The notes beneath the pieces were generated by a model that saw nothing but the letters and a program-made list of their open reading frames with translations, was not told the origin of the DNA and did no database searches. The translations under genes and the position numbers were made by a program. A stretch of 21,468 nucleotides of DNA from Phycisphaeraceae bacterium (GTDB lineage: Bacteria; Planctomycetota; Phycisphaerae; Phycisphaerales; Phycisphaeraceae), in the NCBI GenBank assembly GCA_020850375.1, contig JADZET010000353.1, forward strand, positions 1 to 21,468. Direction: 5' to 3'. Below, piece after piece: positions 1-7,116 of the stretch; position 1 is the stretch's first letter; each line of letters opens with the position of its first letter.

Positions 1-2
1 CC

Positions 3-272
3 CCCAACGGCTGGAGCCCCAAGACCGTCATGACCCTCATCCACCGCCTCGTCAAAAAAGGCGCCGTCGCCTACGACAAGCAAGGCCGCGCCCACCTCTA
101 CCGCCCCAAGCTCCGCCAATCCCAGTGTGTCCGCGCCCAGAGCCGCTCCTTCCTCGACAAGGTCTTCCGCGGCGCCACCATGCCCATGCTCGCCCAGTTC
201 CTCGAAGATGCCCGCCTCACCCCCGACCAGATCCACGAGCTCAAACAAATTCTCGACAAAAAATCCCAATAA
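3..272 (+). CDS. BlaI/MecI/CopY-family transcriptional repressor, 3' part only
   Basis: The coding frame is open from the first bases of the window (frame starting at base 3) to a TAA at 270-272, so the 5' end lies outside. The visible ~89 residues match the second half of the BlaI/MecI (Penicillinase_R) family. They start with the end of the winged-helix recognition region (NGWSPKTVMTLIHRLVKKG), continue with the wing (GRAHLYRPK), and end in the helical dimerisation tail (SFLDKVFRGATMPMLAQFLED, then LTPDQIHELKQILDKK). Proteins of this family bind a palindromic operator as dimers and are inactivated by cleavage after an M56 membrane protease senses a signal. The next gene downstream is such an M56 protein, 73 bases away on the same strand, so this is very probably a BlaI-BlaR1-type pair. 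The ATG at base 30 is internal, not the start. The operator would lie upstream of the window. The target drug or signal cannot be read from the sequence. Confidence 0.85.
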   Translation, partial: PNGWSPKTVMTLIHRLVKKGAVAYDKQGRAHLYRPKLRQSQCVRAQSRSFLDKVFRGATMPMLAQFLEDARLTPDQIHELKQILDKKSQ

Positions 273-289
273 CCCCCCCTGCCCGTCCT

Positions 290-314
290 AAGCCCAGGCA
301 TGGCATGCCTGGGT
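290..314 (+). repeat. Family A hairpin repeat, copy 1 (TCCTAAG-flank subtype)
   Basis: Arms CCCAGGCAT and ATGCCTGGG with loop GGC, flanked by AAG on the left and TTT on the right. It lies 17 bases after the repressor stop codon and 31 bases before the M56 gene, inside the presumed operon. The same core with the same TCCTAAG flank recurs at 10618 and 16342, and nearly the same at 21328. Confidence 0.95.
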
Positions 315-345
315 TTCCTCGCCTCTCCCACCGAAAGGCGCCCCC

Positions 346-3300
346 ATGCTCCCCTCCGATCTCTTACCTCCCCTCCTCCATCGCCTCCTGACGATGAGCC
401 TCGAAGCCTCCGTCCTGACCCTGCTCATCGCCGCCGTCCTGCTGATCTTCCGCCACCGCATCCCCCCCAGGTGGCGCTACATCCTCTGGTCCCTCGTCCT
501 CGTCAAGCTCATCCTGCCCACCTCACTCCCCACCTCCCTGAGTCTCTACAACCTTCTGCCCGCCCGACCCTCAACCCCCGCCCCCACGCTCACGCTCCCC
601 ACCCCTCTCACCCCTCCCACGCCGCCCCTGAGTCCGCGAAGGGGCGGGTATCTCCCATCCCCCATCTTCCCTCCCCCCCTCCCCGAACCACTCACACCCC
701 CCACCACCTCACTTTCCGCGCCCGTCCCCTATCTCACCGTCCTCTACCTCACCGGCGCCCTGACGCTCACGCTCCTGGTCGTCACCCAGTCCCTCCGCCT
801 CTCCCTCGCCATCCGCGCCCAGCGACCCCTCACCGACCAGACCACCCTCGACCTCCTCGAGGACGCCAAGCAGCAGATGCGCGTCCGCACCCACCTCCCC
901 CTGATCGAGACCGACCGCGTCGCCCCCCCCTCCCTCTTCGGCTTCATCCGCCCCAAGCTCCTCCTGCCCGCGCGCAGCTACGAACGCCTCCTCCGCGACC
1001 AGCTCCGCCACGTCCTGCTCCACGAGCTCGCCCACCTCAAACGCCTCGACGTCCCGATCAACTGCCTCGCCACCCTCCTGCTGATCCTCCACTGGTTCAA
1101 CCCCCTGATCTGGATCGTCCTCGCCCGCATGCGCGCCGAGCGCGAGCTCGCCTGCGACGCCATGGTCCTCGACCTCCTGCACCGCGAGCCCGACGCCCCG
1201 CACGCCTATGGCCAAACCCTCCTCGAGCTCCTCGCCGAACCCGCCCGAACACGACCCCTGGCCAACCTCGCCTGTGTCCTGGAAAACCCGCACCAACTCA
1301 AGCACCGCATCGCCATGATCGCCTCCTTCCGCCCCACCCCCTGGCTCACCACCCTCACCGCCGCCTCCCTCCTCCTCCTCCTCACCGCCGTCGGCCTCAC
1401 CCAAGCCAAACCCCACCAAGACCATCCCCCCAAGAGCAAACCCGCCGCCACCGAATCCCCAACCACGCCACCCCCAAGCCCAGGCATGGCCATGCCTGGG
1501 TCTCCTGACTCCTCCATCTCCCCCGCCACCCAACCCACCACCCGCGCCATCGGCAACGCCTACCTCATGGGCGCCATCTCCCGCCCCGGTACCTACGGCC
1601 TGCCCCCCGACGCCGACCTCACTCTCCGCAACCTCCTCGCCGCCGCCGGCGGCCTCGACACCGACCAAAAATCCGACCCCTGGATCTACCTCTACCGCAA
1701 CCAAGGCCAGAACACCTTCAAACAGATCCTCGCCGCCCCCTACACCCAGGCCATCGCCGCCCCCAACAACCCCACCGTCATCCCCGGCGACCTCATCCTC
1801 GTCACCAAGACGCCCCTGACCCCCTTTACTCCCTTCACTCCCTCCACCTCTCAGCCCCGCGTCTACCTCGAAGGCCCCGTCCCCCGACCAGGAACCTACA
1901 GCCTGACCAAAGACGGCCCCCTCACCCTCATCCAACTCCTCGCCGCCGCCGGCCTGGACCTCGCCGCGCACGGCAACGACACCATCGTCCTGCTCCGTCG
2001 AACCACCGACAAGACCGAGCAACGCATCGACGTCCACCCCGTCGACATCCTCTCCGGCGCCACCCCCGACATCTCCCTCCAGCCCAACGACATGGTCTCC
2101 GTCGTACCCCACGCCCCCGGTGTCGCCAGTCTCGTAACCCCCATCCCCCCCGCCACCCAACCTTCCTCCACCACCGATCCCCGGGCCTCCAAGCCGGGCC
2201 CTTCAGGCCCGGATGCTCCCTCCCCCGACCCCCAGCAGCGCCGCCAACCCTTCCTCGACCGCATCAACCTCGACCGCCAACGCTACTCCCCCCAGCAGAT
2301 GGGCGAGATCGAGTCCCTCTACCTCTACGCCAACAAAAACTGGGGTGCCCCCCAGGCCATCGAGAACCTCCAAACCCTCATCTCCCGCTATCCCGGCGCC
2401 AACCACACCGGCTGCGCCATGCTCTATCTCGGCCAGTTGTCCCAAGGCCCCATCAAGGAGCGTTACCTCCAGCACGCCATCGGGGACTACTTCGACTGCC
2501 TCTACGACGACGGCGTCCAGGTCGGCCCCTACGCCATGTTCCACCTCGCCCGCCACTACGCCGACAACAGCCGCCCCGCCGACGCTCAGTCCCTGCTCGA
2601 CCGACTCCGTCGCGACTACCCCACCGCCATCGACCACCAGGGCCGTCTCCTGATCGACCAGCTCCCTTCCATCCCCCCCGCCACCCAACCCGCCGCCTCA
2701 CCCTCGCCCCGCCCCGACCCCCAGCAGCGCCGCCAACCCTTCCTCGACCGCATCAACCTCGACCGCCAACGCTACTCCCCCGACCAGCGCCGCGAGATCG
2801 AGCGCCTCTACCAGGTCGCCAACAAGAACTGGCGCTCCCCCCAAGCCGTCCAGAGCCTCGAAACCCTCATCGCCCGCTACCCCGACGCCAACCGCACCGG
2901 CTGCGCCCTGCTCTACCTCGGCCAGATGTCCGAGGGCCCCACCCGCGAGCGATACCTCCTGCGCGCCATGAATGACTTCCCCGACTGCTACTACGGCGAC
3001 GGCGTCCAGGTCGGCCCCTACGCCATGCTCCACCTCGCCCACTACTACCTCAACCTCAACCGCCCCGACGACGCTCAACCCCTCCTCGACAAGATCCGCC
3101 ACGACCACCCCACCGCCATCGACCACCGAGGCCGACTCCTGATCGACCACCTCCCCGAAATGACCCCCGCCCAGACGCCACCCTCTCAGAACCTCCTCAT
3201 GAACCCGGGAGCCGAGCTTGGCTCCGACGCCCCCGCCCATTGGTCACAAGGCGCAGCCGTCCAGGGCGTCCAATACCTCTGGGACCGCCACGCCGGCTTT

Positions 3301-3672
3301 AGCAGCAACGCCAGCCTCTGCCTGACCAAGACCGCCAACCGGTATTTCCCCATCGCCCAATGGCATCAAACCGTCGAAAGAACAGGCGCCGCCCCGCGCC
3401 TCCACGTCAGCGCCCAAGTCAAGGCCGAGAACGTCACCAAAGCCATCCTCGACGTTCTGTTCCTCGACGAGAACGACCAGTGGATCCGCCACCAGTGGGT
3501 CTCATACATCGGCAGCCAAAATGACGGCGACCCCCCCGCCAACCACGACTGGAAGCCCTACGCCGGCCAGCTCGACATCCCCCAGAACACCAAGAAGATC
3601 CAGATCGGACTGCAAATCTACGGCCCGGGCAAAGTCTGGTTCGATGACATCACCGCAACATACGTCCAGTAG
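346..3672 (+). CDS. M56-family (BlaR1-like) membrane metalloprotease with SLBB, duplicated helical and C-terminal beta domains
   Basis: A 1108-residue protein; the ATG is preceded by GAAAGG at 333-338. The N-terminal ~350 residues are an M56 integral-membrane metalloprotease. Hydrophobic segments lie near 15-35, 43-58, 126-150, 237-260 and 333-350. The zinc motif is HELAH (226-230), followed by ERELACD (265-271), which contains the expected third ligand. Canonical BlaR1 ends in a penicillin-binding sensor, and none is seen here. Instead, after the last membrane segment come two SLBB-like beta-grasp regions (about 403-480 and 505-590, each with a 'G-x-RPGTY' motif), two copies of a ~150-residue TPR-like helical unit (from 628 and 791), and a C-terminal region (about 949-1108) resembling a carbohydrate-binding jelly roll (NPGAE at the start, KVWFDDI near the end). 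The extension is probably extracytoplasmic. By analogy with BlaR1 it would sense an envelope or polysaccharide signal and trigger repressor loss (inference). Repeat hairpins are embedded in frame at residues ~92-102, 377-386 and 616-624. Confidence 0.88.
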   Translation: MLPSDLLPPLLHRLLTMSLEASVLTLLIAAVLLIFRHRIPPRWRYILWSLVLVKLILPTSLPTSLSLYNLLPARPSTPAPTLTLPTPLTPPTPPLSPRRGGYLPSPIFPPPLPEPLTPPTTSLSAPVPYLTVLYLTGALTLTLLVVTQSLRLSLAIRAQRPLTDQTTLDLLEDAKQQMRVRTHLPLIETDRVAPPSLFGFIRPKLLLPARSYERLLRDQLRHVLLHELAHLKRLDVPINCLATLLLILHWFNPLIWIVLARMRAERELACDAMVLDLLHREPDAPHAYGQTLLELLAEPARTRPLANLACVLENPHQLKHRIAMIASFRPTPWLTTLTAASLLLLLTAVGLTQAKPHQDHPPKSKPAATESPTTPPPSPGMAMPGSPDSSISPATQPTTRAIGNAYLMGAISRPGTYGLPPDADLTLRNLLAAAGGLDTDQKSDPWIYLYRNQGQNTFKQILAAPYTQAIAAPNNPTVIPGDLILVTKTPLTPFTPFTPSTSQPRVYLEGPVPRPGTYSLTKDGPLTLIQLLAAAGLDLAAHGNDTIVLLRRTTDKTEQRIDVHPVDILSGATPDISLQPNDMVSVVPHAPGVASLVTPIPPATQPSSTTDPRASKPGPSGPDAPSPDPQQRRQPFLDRINLDRQRYSPQQMGEIESLYLYANKNWGAPQAIENLQTLISRYPGANHTGCAMLYLGQLSQGPIKERYLQHAIGDYFDCLYDDGVQVGPYAMFHLARHYADNSRPADAQSLLDRLRRDYPTAIDHQGRLLIDQLPSIPPATQPAASPSPRPDPQQRRQPFLDRINLDRQRYSPDQRREIERLYQVANKNWRSPQAVQSLETLIARYPDANRTGCALLYLGQMSEGPTRERYLLRAMNDFPDCYYGDGVQVGPYAMLHLAHYYLNLNRPDDAQPLLDKIRHDHPTAIDHRGRLLIDHLPEMTPAQTPPSQNLLMNPGAELGSDAPAHWSQGAAVQGVQYLWDRHAGFSSNASLCLTKTANRYFPIAQWHQTVERTGAAPRLHVSAQVKAENVTKAILDVLFLDENDQWIRHQWVSYIGSQNDGDPPANHDWKPYAGQLDIPQNTKKIQIGLQIYGPGKVWFDDITATYVQ
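621..651 (+). repeat. Family C hairpin repeat, copy 1, inside the M56 gene
   Basis: Arms CCGCCCCT and AGGGGCGG around the 10-base loop GAGTCCGCGA, followed by GTAT. The 31 bases are identical to 17413-17443, which is intergenic. Here they are read as part of a proline-rich loop (LSPRRGGYLPS) between predicted membrane segments of the M56 protease. Confidence 0.9.
1476..1501 (+). repeat. Family A hairpin repeat, copy 2, inside the M56 gene
   Basis: The core is a perfect 22-base palindrome made of CCCAGGCATGG and its complement, with the usual AAG on the left and T on the right. It is translated as SPGMAMPG at residues ~378-385, in the unstructured linker between the last membrane segment and the first SLBB-like region. 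Confidence 0.93.
2191..2216 (+). repeat. GC-rich hairpin (AAG-flanked), inside the M56 gene
   Basis: Arms CCGGGCC (2194-2200) and GGCCCGG (2206-2212) around CTTCA, with the AAG flank shared by families A and B. It is read as KPGPSGPD in a proline-rich linker just before the duplicated helical units. Only this copy is in the window, so membership in a repeat family is inferred from its design. Confidence 0.55.
2227..3162 (+). repeat. 489-base tandem duplication encoding the two helical units of the M56 protein
   Basis: The segment beginning at 2227 is repeated beginning at 2716, an offset of exactly 489 bases (163 codons). About 66 bases at the start of each unit are identical, and a second identical block lies at 2512-2538 and 3001-3027 with the same offset, so there is no net length change between the two anchors. 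Each unit encodes a TPR-like pattern (NLDRQRYSP, ETLIARYP, YLGQ, VQVGPYAM, RGRLLID). Confidence 0.9.
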
Positions 3673-3754
3673 GCCGACGTCGTCCCCCTCCCCCGCCCCC
3701 TCATCCCGTCGCAAACCCCTCCACCCACCATCCCCCCCTCATCATCAAAACCTC

Positions 3755-3782
3755 TTGTCTTTTTTCCCTTCTTCGCTATAAT
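3755..3782 (+). promoter_or_regulatory. Sigma-70-type promoter for the FHA-GspE gene
   Basis: TTGTCT at 3755-3760 and a perfect TATAAT at 3777-3782 are separated by 16 bases. The segment between them is T-rich, standing out from the C-rich surroundings. Transcription would begin near 3790 and leave an ~88-base leader before the start codon at 3878. Confidence 0.75.
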
Positions 3783-3877
3783 CCCTTCACATCTCGCACC
3801 CGCTTCCGCGACGACCCTTTTCTCGTGATCCGCCGCCGTCAACAACCGTATCTCATGAAGTGCTGAGGGAGTACAGT

Positions 3878-5827
3878 ATGCTCGCGCGAGACCACGCCTC
3901 CGCCGGCCTCCCCTCGGACGTCCTCGCCGCGAGTTCTTCGATGTCCAATATGTTCTATCTCATCTTCCAGACCCCCGGCGGAACCCGCCAGGTCGGCCTG
4001 ACCGCACAGCCCTTCACCATCGGACGAGGCTCCGGCAACGCCCTGGTCATCGACGAGGGACAAGCCAGCCGAACCCACTGCGTCATCGAGCCCGCCATGG
4101 AGACCGGCGGTTTCCAGCTCCGCGACCTCGGCTCACGCAACGGAACCAAGCTCAACGGACAGTTCGTCGCCCTCGCCCTCCTCCAGCCCGGCGACGTCAT
4201 CCAGATCGGCCGATTCTCCGTCCGTTTCTCCGACGCACCCGCCACCCTCAGCAACGGCGCCCGCGCCGCCTCCCCACCACCCTTCGCCGACCCCGCACTC
4301 AAACCCGACGCCCCCACACGCTCCGCCACAAGCCCAGGCATGGCCCTTCCGGGGGTGCCTGGGTTCCTCAAGAAAAAACCTCCCGCCCCCGCCCCCTCCC
4401 CCGACCCCGACGACACCCTCACCGACGACGACGCCATCCCCCTCGCCCCACACCAGGTCGTCACCTCCCGCAAAGTCCCCGAGGGACGAATCATCCAGGC
4501 CGCCGCCGAGGATGAGAAAACCCTCCGCATGCTCGCCCAATCCTTGCCCAATCAGCAGTTCCCCGAAACCGCCATCAGCCTCGTCAACGCCCGCGGACAG
4601 ACCGTCCACGCCGGCGACCCCCGAACCTTGACCTCCGCCGGACCCGACGGCGCCGCCGCCGCCTCCGTCGCCGAGACCGTCCGACTCCTCCGACTCCTCC
4701 TGCTCGTCTGCTTCCGCTCCCGTGCCACCGACCTCCACGTCGAGCCCAAGGAGACCCGCTTCGAGATCCGCGTCCGCGTCGACGGCATGATGGTCCGCGT
4801 CATGAACCTCCACAAGGACTCCGGCCTCAAGCTCATGAGCCTCGTCAAGATCCTCGGCGACATCGACATCGCCCAGAAGGCCGTCGTCCAAGAAGGACAC
4901 TTCACCACCGCCGTCCCCGGACGACGCGTCGACTACCGCATCAGCTTCACACCCGCCATGAACGGCCAAAAGCTCGTCGTCCGCGTCCTCGACCTCGCCA
5001 ACGCCCCCTCACACCTCCGCGACCTCGACCTCCCCCAGTGGATGTTCGAGGAGGCCCGACGACTCATCCACCAGGACGCCGGCATGGTCCTCATGTGCGG
5101 CCCGACCGGATCCGGCAAGACCACCACCCTCTACGCCATGATCCGAGAGATCGACGTCCACCAACGCAACGTCATCACCATCGAGGACCCCGTCGAGTAC
5201 CGCATCGACGGCGTCACCCAGATCCCCGTCAACGATTCCAAGGGCAACTCCTTCTCCAACCTCCTCCGCTCCGTCCTCCGTCAGGACCCCGACGTCCTGC
5301 TCGTCGGCGAGGTCCGCGACGCCGAGACCGCCAAGATCGCCATGCAGGCCGCCATGACCGGACACCTCGTCTTCTCCACCGTCCACGCCCAGAACACCAT
5401 CGGCTCGATCTACCGCCTGATGGACCTCGGCGTCGACGGCTACCTCGTCGCCTCCGCACTCCACCTCGTCGTCGCCCAACGACTCGTCCGACTCCTCTGC
5501 CCCCACTGCAAGCTCCTGCGCAAGGCCCAGCCCTCCGAGCAGATGCGCATGGCCAAGGCCGTCCAGGAACTCAACCAGCTCCCCCAGGCCGTCGGCTGCC
5601 CACGCTGCCTCGAGACCGGCTTCCACGGCCGAAAAGCCGTCTTCGAACTCCTCACCGCCACCGCCGAGATCCGCGACGTCATCCTCGCCGGCGGCGCCGT
5701 CCAGGCACTCCGAAAGGCCATGGCCAACACCCTCTTCACCAGCCTCCTCGAAAACGCCTACAAACTCGTCGCCGAGGGCCTGACCACCCTCGAAGAAGTC
5801 GAACGCGTCATCGGCACCGAATCCTGA
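3878..5827 (+). CDS. FHA domain fused to a GspE/PilB-type secretion (type II / type IV pilus) ATPase
   Basis: The ATG at 3878 is chosen because AGGGAG (3866-3871) lies at ideal distance; an in-frame GTG at 3860 lies upstream of that site. The protein has 649 residues. Residues ~24-115 form a forkhead-associated domain with the phosphothreonine-binding signature: GRG at 49, SRTHC at 64, SRNGTKLNG at 86. A proline-rich linker (about 115-190) follows and contains a family A repeat (SPGMALPGVPG). The rest is a GspE/PilB hexameric ATPase: Walker A GPTGSGKT (408-415), Asp box VITIEDPVEY, Walker B DVLLVGE (472-478), His box TGHLVFSTVHA, and a zinc tetracysteine CPHC (541) ... CPRC (574). All catalytic motifs are intact. 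It should power pilus or pseudopilus assembly from the cytoplasm, with the FHA domain docking to a phosphorylated partner (inference). The usual N-terminal GspE/PilB domains appear to be replaced by FHA. No pilin, GspF or secretin gene adjoins it. Confidence 0.92.
   Translation: MLARDHASAGLPSDVLAASSSMSNMFYLIFQTPGGTRQVGLTAQPFTIGRGSGNALVIDEGQASRTHCVIEPAMETGGFQLRDLGSRNGTKLNGQFVALALLQPGDVIQIGRFSVRFSDAPATLSNGARAASPPPFADPALKPDAPTRSATSPGMALPGVPGFLKKKPPAPAPSPDPDDTLTDDDAIPLAPHQVVTSRKVPEGRIIQAAAEDEKTLRMLAQSLPNQQFPETAISLVNARGQTVHAGDPRTLTSAGPDGAAAASVAETVRLLRLLLLVCFRSRATDLHVEPKETRFEIRVRVDGMMVRVMNLHKDSGLKLMSLVKILGDIDIAQKAVVQEGHFTTAVPGRRVDYRISFTPAMNGQKLVVRVLDLANAPSHLRDLDLPQWMFEEARRLIHQDAGMVLMCGPTGSGKTTTLYAMIREIDVHQRNVITIEDPVEYRIDGVTQIPVNDSKGNSFSNLLRSVLRQDPDVLLVGEVRDAETAKIAMQAAMTGHLVFSTVHAQNTIGSIYRLMDLGVDGYLVASALHLVVAQRLVRLLCPHCKLLRKAQPSEQMRMAKAVQELNQLPQAVGCPRCLETGFHGRKAVFELLTATAEIRDVILAGGAVQALRKAMANTLFTSLLENAYKLVAEGLTTLEEVERVIGTES
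4330..4364 (+). repeat. Family A hairpin repeat, copy 3, inside the FHA-GspE gene
   Basis: Outer arms CCCAGGCA and TGCCTGGG enclose an expanded loop containing CCCTTCCGGGGG, which can form a smaller nested hairpin. It is translated as SPGMALPGVPG in the linker between the FHA and ATPase domains (residues ~151-162). AAG lies on the left and T on the right, as in every other copy. Confidence 0.92.
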
Positions 5828-5860
5828 CCCCCCGACAACACCCGCTGATCCCCCTCTGCC

Positions 5861-5886
5861 AAGCCCCGGCATGGACATGCCTGGGT
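5861..5886 (+). repeat. Family A hairpin repeat, copy 4 (CTCTGCC-flank subtype)
   Basis: Arms CCCCGGCAT and ATGCCTGGG with one mismatch and loop GGAC. It lies 33 bases past the GspE stop codon and 20 bases before the CYTH gene's stop, so it sits in a convergent junction. The downstream + strand is pyrimidine-rich (GTCTCTCTCC). Confidence 0.9.
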
Positions 5887-5906
5887 GTCTCTCTCCTCTC
5901 TCCCCC

Positions 5907-6476
5907 CTACCCAAACCTCACCTCATCCACCCCCAGCCGATGCTCCGACACGTACACGCTCAGCAGCGAGATATAGCTCGCCTGCACCAGCGCCTCCGTG
6001 TCCAGCCCCAGCTTCTTCATCACCGCCAGCACCGCCTGCTCGCTCGAACCCTCCACCTCCACGAAGTCCCCCACGTAAGGCAAGCTGTCCAGCTCCACCC
6101 GGCAACCGTCGAGCGTCCACGACTGCCTCTTCTTCTCGAAGCTGAACACCCGGTTGAACCCCAGCCGCGCAAACAATTCCCCCGCCACCGCCGCGTCCGA
6201 GATCTCCAGCTCGATCTCTTCCCTGCTCTTGATCACCCCCCGAGCCCGCGGACCCTTGTGCGTGATCGTCGCCGACGCCTTGCCTCTACCCCCCGCCGGC
6301 CGGCACACCCGCACCCGCAACCCCTGGTCCATGCTCTTGAGCGTCCCCTCCCGCGTGTCGAAGAACAGGTTCTCCTCCACCGCCGCCCTGCCCCTGACCC
6401 CCCCGTGCGCCGACAGCGCCGCCTCGACCGTCCCCAGGTCCTCCACCGCCACCTTCGCCTCAATCTCCAATCCCAT
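5907..6476 (-). CDS. CYTH-domain protein (class IV adenylate cyclase / triphosphatase family)
   Basis: The 189-residue protein starts with the CYTH signature ExExK at residues 4-8 (EIEAK). Further conserved charged strands follow: FFDTREGTLKSMDQGLRVRV, then ITHKGP, KSREEIELEI, FEKKRQSWTLDG, VELDSLPYVGDFVEVEG. The CYTH tunnel fold uses these acidic and basic residues to bind a triphosphate and metal ions. Members make cAMP (CyaB-like) or hydrolyse thiamine triphosphate or inorganic triphosphate, and the sequence alone does not decide which. I chose the ATG at 6474-6476, which has GGAG nine bases upstream. A longer reading from 6506 would begin inside a family A repeat (MPGLGQEW...) and is unlikely. 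It lies downstream of the HEAT and membrane-protein genes on the same strand and may be cotranscribed with them across an 85-base gap holding the repeat. Confidence 0.85.
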   Translation of the reverse strand: MGLEIEAKVAVEDLGTVEAALSAHGGVRGRAAVEENLFFDTREGTLKSMDQGLRVRVCRPAGGRGKASATITHKGPRARGVIKSREEIELEISDAAVAGELFARLGFNRVFSFEKKRQSWTLDGCRVELDSLPYVGDFVEVEGSSEQAVLAVMKKLGLDTEALVQASYISLLSVYVSEHRLGVDEVRFG

Positions 6477-6494
6477 AACAACCCACTCCTGGCC

Positions 6495-6519
6495 AAGCCC
6501 AGGCATGGCATGCCTGGGT
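6495..6519 (+). repeat. Family A hairpin repeat, copy 5
   Basis: Arms CCCAGGCAT and ATGCCTGGG with loop GGC, followed by TCTCTTTTCTTA on the + strand. It lies between two minus-strand genes, 42 bases beyond the stop of the membrane-protein gene and 18 bases upstream of the CYTH start. The T-rich side faces against the transcription of both neighbours. Confidence 0.93.
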
Positions 6520-6561
6520 CTCTTTTCTTAGATCGTCTCTCGCCTCTCCCCTCCGCACTTC

Positions 6562-7116
6562 CTACTCTCTCGCCCCCACCGCCATCTTCCGCACCACCCC
6601 CCCACCCACCGCGCGGTACCGCCGCGTCCCGAAGATCTTCCGCTCCATCCGCACGATCCGACGCGCCGACCCCTCCCGCTCCGACACCGGCAACCTCTTG
6701 AGGTAACGCCTCCCGTGATGACGCAGCGTCGACGACGACACCAGCAGCGTCAACGGCGTCGGCAGACGCTCCGCCTGCGCGATCCTGCTCAAGAGCCACT
6801 GATCCCACGGCGAAATCCCCAACCGGATCGACACCCGCACGAACGTCCACCCCGGCCGCGGCAGCGTCACCCGCCTCCCACGCTCACCCACCCAGTGCAA
6901 CCCCAACGCCAGCAGGAATGCCGCCAGCAGCAGCACCACCGCCCACCGCCCATCCAGCAGCGGCTCTCCCCCCCACACCCACATGTCCTTGAGGCTGTGA
7001 CGATTGATCGCCCCCCCCTGCGTGACGCCGAGAACGGCCAAGGCCCACGCCTCCCCGCCCCCAAGCCGGGGCGCAAGCCCCGGGTCCAATGAACGTGATG
7101 CCCACAACCTACTCAT
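6562..7116 (-). CDS. Single-pass membrane protein of unknown function
   Basis: The family is not recognised. The ATG at 7114-7116 overlaps the TGA of the upstream HEAT-repeat gene (ATGA), and GGGGGAGG lies just upstream, so translational coupling is likely. The 184 residues show one clear membrane segment (about 58-76, WAVVLLLAAFLLALGLHWVG) followed by a basic, probably cytoplasmic region: RRVTLPRPGWTFVRV, SPWDQWLLSRIAQAERLPTP, a histidine/arginine patch RHHGRRYLKR, and ARRIVRMERKIFG. The first 44 residues look poorly constrained and include a family B hairpin read as DPGLAPRL. A shorter form starting at the ATG near 6984 (MWVWGGEP) is therefore possible, though its ribosome-binding site is badly spaced. 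The tight coupling to the HEAT protein suggests the two act together. Confidence 0.7.
   Translation of the reverse strand: MSRLWASRSLDPGLAPRLGGGEAWALAVLGVTQGGAINRHSLKDMWVWGGEPLLDGRWAVVLLLAAFLLALGLHWVGERGRRVTLPRPGWTFVRVSIRLGISPWDQWLLSRIAQAERLPTPLTLLVSSSTLRHHGRRYLKRLPVSEREGSARRIVRMERKIFGTRRYRAVGGGVVRKMAVGARE
7063..7085 (+). repeat. Family B hairpin repeat, copy 1, inside the membrane-protein gene
   Basis: Arms CCGGGGC and GCCCCGG close a GCAA loop, with AAG on the left and GT on the right. The 23 bases are identical to the copies at 12989 and 17327. Here it overlaps the N-terminal codons of a minus-strand gene. Confidence 0.92.

Noticed and set aside
300..1508. Long open frame (402 codons) overlapping the M56 gene, proline/arginine/histidine-rich
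   Set aside because: It begins inside a family A repeat, has no family resemblance, and its composition is that expected of a C-rich strand read in the wrong frame. The overlapping M56 frame has clear motifs.
709..2160. 483-codon glycine/valine/glutamate-rich open frame antisense to the M56 gene
   Set aside because: Low-complexity translation of the complement of a GC-rich gene; no domain, start signal or independent support.
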